From JAMZMI01 sp047632435 (lineage in GTDB: Bacteria; Bacteroidota; Bacteroidia; Cytophagales; Cyclobacteriaceae), in NCBI GenBank assembly GCA_047632435.1, contig JBLICU010000108.1, positions 1 through 10,356 of the forward strand: DNA of 10,356 bases, given 5' to 3'. The notes below the pieces were generated by a model. The model did not search any database and was not told where the DNA came from. It saw nothing but the letters and a program-made list of their open reading frames with translations. The translations under genes were made by a program, and so were the position numbers. Shown here piece after piece: positions 7,041 to 10,356 of this stretch; position 1 is the stretch's first letter; the number at the start of each line of letters is the position of its first letter.

Positions 7041-8987
7041 CTAGTGATTTTCTATTATCTCTACGTCTGATGCGTTTTCGGTTACACTAAATTCTGTCCG
7101 CCGATTTTTTTGGTGTTCTTCGTCGCTACATTTCATGCCATTTGAGCATTGATTGACCAGCTTGGCTTCTCCATATCCTTTTGCAGTGATCTGCTCGGCA
7201 GGAATGCCCTGACTAATGATATAGGCGACAGCTGACTCTGCTCTTCTTTGAGATAATTTCTGGTTATATCTATCACTACCCCTTGAATCAGTATGAGAAC
7301 TCAACTCAATTATAATTCCCGGATTGTCAAGTAATAATTGCACTAGTTTATTTAACTCGATGGCGGCATCCGTTCTGATGTCTGATTTATCCAAATCATA
7401 ATAGATGTTTTCTAATTCGATTGCTTTACCAATCTCTATTTTCTCCAAAGGTATCTCATAAAACAAGGTGTCAACATCCAAATTAGCACCAACAGCAAAT
7501 TTCAAATGCCCTGAGAAGTATTCATGATGATGAGCTGATGCTGCATATGAGATGTTTTCCAACGTTTTGTAATACTGTGTACTGTCCTTCAGTTTTTGAG
7601 TGGTAATAAATTCTCCGGATGAAACATCCGTAATTGTAATAGTAGCATTGTTGATGATCTCCTTTGTCTCCCCATTTACTGCTCGGATGGCAACAATATA
7701 AGAAGGAATGATTTCGGTATAAATGAATCTATAGATATCATCATTTCCTTTTCCGCCTGGTCTATTACTTGAAAAATATCCAGAATTCCCTCTCCTTACC
7801 AACCCAAAATCATCGTGTTCTGAGTTTAAAGGGCCTCCCATGTTTTCAGGTGTGGCATTCGGGTCATTTAAATTTATCCTGTAAATATCAAGGCCACCTA
7901 TGCCCAGAAGTCCCTTTGAGGCAAAGTAGAGAATAGAATCCTGAAAGATAAACGGGAACATTTCTTCGGCTTGAGTATTTACCTTTAGCCCTAGGTTCTC
8001 AGGAATTGACCATTGACCATTTCGGAAATCTGAAAAGAAAATATCCGTTTTACCCACGCTCCCAGGCATGTCAGATGCAAAATACAGACGGTTTTGATCA
8101 CTTGTGATTGTTGGGTGTCCGACAGAATATTCGTCACTATTGAAGGGCAATTCAGTCGGTTTTGACCATTTATCTGATTCGGGTAAAATTTCAGAATAAT
8201 AAAGTTTAAGATGATTAACGCCTTCATCACTAAGTGTCCTTCTACCTTGATTGAAATTATTTCTGGTAAAGATCATTTTCTTGTCGTCTGCATAAAAAAC
8301 TGCAGGGCCTTCATGATACATGGTATTTATTCGACTACTGAAGCTAGAGAAATAGTCTTCGGTACTATCTGCATTTTGGGTGTAATACAAATCCAGATAG
8401 AATGATTCATCCCAATAGTATTTATTCTGAGGTAAAATTTTAGATATTTCTCTAGCAGAGACAAATACGACTCCATCCTTATAATATGTTGCGCTAAAAT
8501 CTGCTCTGTCTGAATTTACCACCAAATTTTCCATAAAATAAGCCGCTGTATCAATCTTAATTTCGCTTGATTTATCTGCTTGATCTATCCGTTCCAATGA
8601 GGTTCCAATTTCGTTTGCAATCTCTTTGGCCTTTTTATAATCTCCATGTAAAATTAGCACCTGAGCATAATTAGCCAAATCCTGCTTGGTCATTATCGGC
8701 TTACCTTCCACTTTTTGGTACCACTTTAAGGCCTCTTTATTATTATTGATTAAACGATAGCTATCTGCAATTCTAAGAGAAGGAAAATCCAAATCATGGT
8801 CACTAATTTTAATTGATCGCTTATACTCTTCGATAGCCTTTACGTAAACAAATGAACTGTATAGTGCATTTGCTTTTCCTAGGCTTCTATCGTACTTTTT
8901 AGGCACCTCTATTTGCTGAGCTATAGCAGCGCTAGAAATAAAAAGACTTATTAAAACTAGGTTAACAGCTTTTTTAATTGGATTCAT
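7041..8987 (-). CDS. TPR/PD40/OmpA-family periplasmic protein
   Basis: A 648-residue envelope protein. It starts with a Sec signal peptide (about 1-23, ending in AIAQQ, no lipobox cysteine). TPR-like helices follow (about 35-135), then a beta-propeller of PD40/WD40-like repeats (about 165-420). Their motif recurs at 292-320, 343-370 and 392-420 as a phenylalanine-serine/alanine-rich strand, then a glycine-rich turn, then DIY/DIF. Next come a carboxypeptidase-regulatory-like beta domain (about 428-515) and a C-terminal OmpA domain (about 525-637). The OmpA domain has SHTDSRGSDRYN and LSQRRAESAVAYI; D567 and R582 match the pair that binds diaminopimelate in peptidoglycan. The same domain order occurs in PorE-type proteins tied to T9SS and in OmpA-like proteins of gliding loci. 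It follows a PorP/SprF gene by 1 bp, so it likely anchors or links that complex to the cell wall. Exact role unproven. Confidence 0.9.
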   Translation of the reverse strand: MNPIKKAVNLVLISLFISSAAIAQQIEVPKKYDRSLGKANALYSSFVYVKAIEEYKRSIKISDHDLDFPSLRIADSYRLINNNKEALKWYQKVEGKPIMTKQDLANYAQVLILHGDYKKAKEIANEIGTSLERIDQADKSSEIKIDTAAYFMENLVVNSDRADFSATYYKDGVVFVSAREISKILPQNKYYWDESFYLDLYYTQNADSTEDYFSSFSSRINTMYHEGPAVFYADDKKMIFTRNNFNQGRRTLSDEGVNHLKLYYSEILPESDKWSKPTELPFNSDEYSVGHPTITSDQNRLYFASDMPGSVGKTDIFFSDFRNGQWSIPENLGLKVNTQAEEMFPFIFQDSILYFASKGLLGIGGLDIYRINLNDPNATPENMGGPLNSEHDDFGLVRRGNSGYFSSNRPGGKGNDDIYRFIYTEIIPSYIVAIRAVNGETKEIINNATITITDVSSGEFITTQKLKDSTQYYKTLENISYAASAHHHEYFSGHLKFAVGANLDVDTLFYEIPLEKIEIGKAIELENIYYDLDKSDIRTDAAIELNKLVQLLLDNPGIIIELSSHTDSRGSDRYNQKLSQRRAESAVAYIISQGIPAEQITAKGYGEAKLVNQCSNGMKCSDEEHQKNRRTEFSVTENASDVEIIENH

Positions 8988-8988
8988 A

Positions 8989-9894
8989 TTAAAAATACCT
9001 TGGAGTCAAAATTTTGGAAGTAGGGAAATCGAGGATAAAGTTTATCATGACTTCATGAGAGGTCCTGTTTAGGTCATTGTTGTTTATGTCAAAAGCATAA
9101 CCCAATTGCCATTGAGGACCAATTTGAATAGCTGCAAGAAGGTCATTGCTTTCTTTCCATCTGTGACTAATCCCCAACCATAGCACATTTTTAAGCAGCA
9201 CATTCATATTTAAGTCCAACTGACCTGGTGCTTTCCCCACCGCCTTAATCAATATATTTGGTTTAATAATTATTTCATTGGCCAATCCAAACACATAACC
9301 TGCTGTAACATAATAGTGCTGAACAAGTCTACTTGCTGAAGGCAATTCCTGAGATCCAAATTTAGTTTTGAGCATCTGAGGCATTGAAAAACCAACATAA
9401 AACATTTTTGAATGTAATAATAGGCCACTACCAACATTAAATTTTATGGCATTGTCATCAAGCAGCAATGGATCATTGGGATCATCTGCCGCACCAAGTA
9501 TAAAATTTTGATTCAACTGATGAAAATTAGTCTGAAGACCAAAAGACAGTTTTATATTCTTTGTGATTCCAATCCTATAGGCATAACTAAAATAAGCAGT
9601 ATGTTCCTTTTTAACGCCAATAACGTCTCTATAAATAACTGCTCCTAAAGATATAGGCTGGTACTTCATTGGCCCATGAATACTCACAAACTGCGTTGAT
9701 GGTGCACCTTCAATTCCTATCCACTGATGTCTGGTCAAAAAACTTGCGCTTATCCCTTCATGAATTCCTGCATAAGCTGGATTCATAGCCAGACCATTGT
9801 ACATATATTGGGTAATCATGAATTGCTGCTGTGCCCTAGCAGTAAATCCGTAAAACCCACATACAATTGAAAATATTATTAATGATTTCTTCAT
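8989..9894 (-). CDS. PorP/SprF-family T9SS membrane protein
   Basis: A 301-residue protein of the PorP/SprF family, which forms outer-membrane beta-barrels that help secrete or hold particular T9SS cargo on the cell surface. A signal peptide covers about 1-21 (MKKSLIIF start, TARA then QQQ). The family signature comes straight after it: QYMYNGLAMNPAYAG (29-43), then HQWIGIEGAPSTQ (57-69). The rest has alternating beta strands, and the protein ends in PRYF with a terminal phenylalanine, as outer-membrane barrels often do. Start choice: the ATG at 9894 gives a normal signal peptide and lies 2 bp after the stop codon of the upstream gene. A TTG at 9900 would add two residues and overlap that stop. 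The neighbouring type B cargo gene suggests it is the dedicated partner of that protein, as SprF is for SprB in F. johnsoniae. Confidence 0.92.
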   Translation of the reverse strand: MKKSLIIFSIVCGFYGFTARAQQQFMITQYMYNGLAMNPAYAGIHEGISASFLTRHQWIGIEGAPSTQFVSIHGPMKYQPISLGAVIYRDVIGVKKEHTAYFSYAYRIGITKNIKLSFGLQTNFHQLNQNFILGAADDPNDPLLLDDNAIKFNVGSGLLLHSKMFYVGFSMPQMLKTKFGSQELPSASRLVQHYYVTAGYVFGLANEIIIKPNILIKAVGKAPGQLDLNMNVLLKNVLWLGISHRWKESNDLLAAIQIGPQWQLGYAFDINNNDLNRTSHEVMINFILDFPTSKILTPRYF

Positions 9895-9896
9895 AA

Positions 9897-10356
9897 TCAA
9901 TTTCTTATTTCAAATGAACCTTTCTGAATTCGCTCCTTACCATTTCTCGCGAGTTTGAGTACATAGAAATACGCACCATCTGGTAACTTTTGGGATGAAT
10001 TTCTCACATTGGATGAACCTGTAAAGCTATTGGCATCAGCTGGGTCACTCTTATATCCATTCACATCAAAAACAACATTGCCCCATCTATTGAAAACGAT
10101 GAAGCTATTGTCATCAAATTCATCCAAACCATCGATTCGAAGGAATTCATTATAGCCATCCCCATTTGGTGTTACAATAGTTGATATAGGCAAGTCATCA
10201 CATGAATATTGCGCATCATCCAGATAGTTCGGTATTCCGTCTTCATCGCAATCTGCTTCTGGATCCTCCAACTCTTCCTCAGTCGGAATACCGTCATTGT
10301 CATCATCCGGGTCTTCAAAATCCGGAAGTCCATCACCATCAGTATCAATTGGATTA
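9897..10356 (-). CDS. C-terminus of a T9SS type B sorted surface protein (partial)
   Basis: The last 152 codons of a larger protein whose 5' part lies beyond the right edge; the frame stays open to base 10355. The visible N-terminal part (about 1-48) is an acidic, calcium-binding thrombospondin type 3-like repeat, with DTDGDGLPD, DPDDDNDGIP and CDEDGIPNYLDD. It is followed by a gliding-motility-associated (type B, CHU_C-like) C-terminal sorting domain at about 53-152. Its marks are TPNGDGYNEFLRI, FNRWGNVVFD, LPDGAYFYVLKL and KGSFEIRN at the end. Such proteins cross the outer membrane through the type IX secretion system and act as large surface adhesins or enzymes; function cannot be told from this end. 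C36 and C52 may form a disulfide. The PorP/SprF gene follows at once. A TTG at 10271 could be read as a start but is internal. Confidence 0.93.
   Translation of the reverse strand, partial: NPIDTDGDGLPDFEDPDDDNDGIPTEEELEDPEADCDEDGIPNYLDDAQYSCDDLPISTIVTPNGDGYNEFLRIDGLDEFDDNSFIVFNRWGNVVFDVNGYKSDPADANSFTGSSNVRNSSQKLPDGAYFYVLKLARNGKERIQKGSFEIRN

Noticed and set aside
9895..9900. TTG start for the PorP/SprF gene at 9900
   Set aside because: It overlaps the upstream stop codon and puts two extra residues before a textbook MKK signal peptide; the ATG at 9894 is better.
10269..10271. Start of a separate 124-residue protein at a TTG
   Set aside because: The same frame continues without a stop to the window edge with the same calcium-binding repeat pattern, so this is an internal leucine codon of a larger protein.
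1..10356. CRISPR arrays, tRNA or rRNA genes, insertion sequences, phage or defence genes
   Set aside because: No regular spaced repeats, no tRNA-like cloverleaf, and no transposase, integrase or nuclease reading frame was seen on either strand.

Overview
The window reads as chromosomal DNA from a Bacteroidota bacterium, most likely a marine or soil member of the Cytophagales or a relative. The evidence is a type IX secretion (T9SS) type B C-terminal sorting domain, a PorP/SprF-family membrane protein, a TPR/PD40/OmpA protein, AT-rich non-coding DNA, few clear Shine-Dalgarno sequences, and a promoter box matching the Bacteroidota -7 consensus TAnnTTTG. No tRNA, rRNA, CRISPR array, insertion sequence or phage gene was seen. 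All eight genes look intact; only the rightmost is cut by the window edge.

Region 1 (1-225) is non-coding. It holds a compact hairpin at the extreme left edge (1-20), a perfect 11-bp inverted repeat with a 40-bp spacer (122-183), a degenerate 10-bp direct repeat, and a doubtful 29-codon reading frame. All lie downstream of hutG.

Region 2 (226-6055, minus strand) is a complete four-gene histidine-utilisation operon transcribed hutH-hutI-hutU-hutG, with gaps of 43, 4 and 2 bp. It converts histidine to urocanate (HutH), imidazolone propionate (HutU), formiminoglutamate (HutI) and finally glutamate plus formamide (HutG). HutU is the long form of about 670 residues, as in animals, not the form of about 560 residues of Pseudomonas. 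No histidine transporter lies in the window.

Region 3 (6056-7037) is an 88-bp divergent promoter region followed by a LysR-type regulator on the plus strand. The back-to-back layout suggests that this regulator controls the hut operon. The spacer carries a TAnnTTTG box facing hutH and two dyads of the T-N11-A type bound by LysR regulators.

Region 4 (7041-10356, minus strand) is a tightly packed cell-surface cluster: the C-terminus of a large secreted protein with a T9SS type B sorting domain, then a PorP/SprF-family protein, then a TPR/PD40/OmpA protein that should bind peptidoglycan. The order resembles the sprB-sprF region of gliding Flavobacterium johnsoniae, where a type B adhesin is encoded with its partner membrane protein. 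The OmpA gene converges on the LysR gene with only 3 bp between stop codons, and a possible two-way terminator lies inside the 3' end of the LysR gene.

Nothing here is clearly a new system. The least explained items are the hutH/LysR operator, the inverted repeat after hutG, and the surface protein that runs off the right edge.
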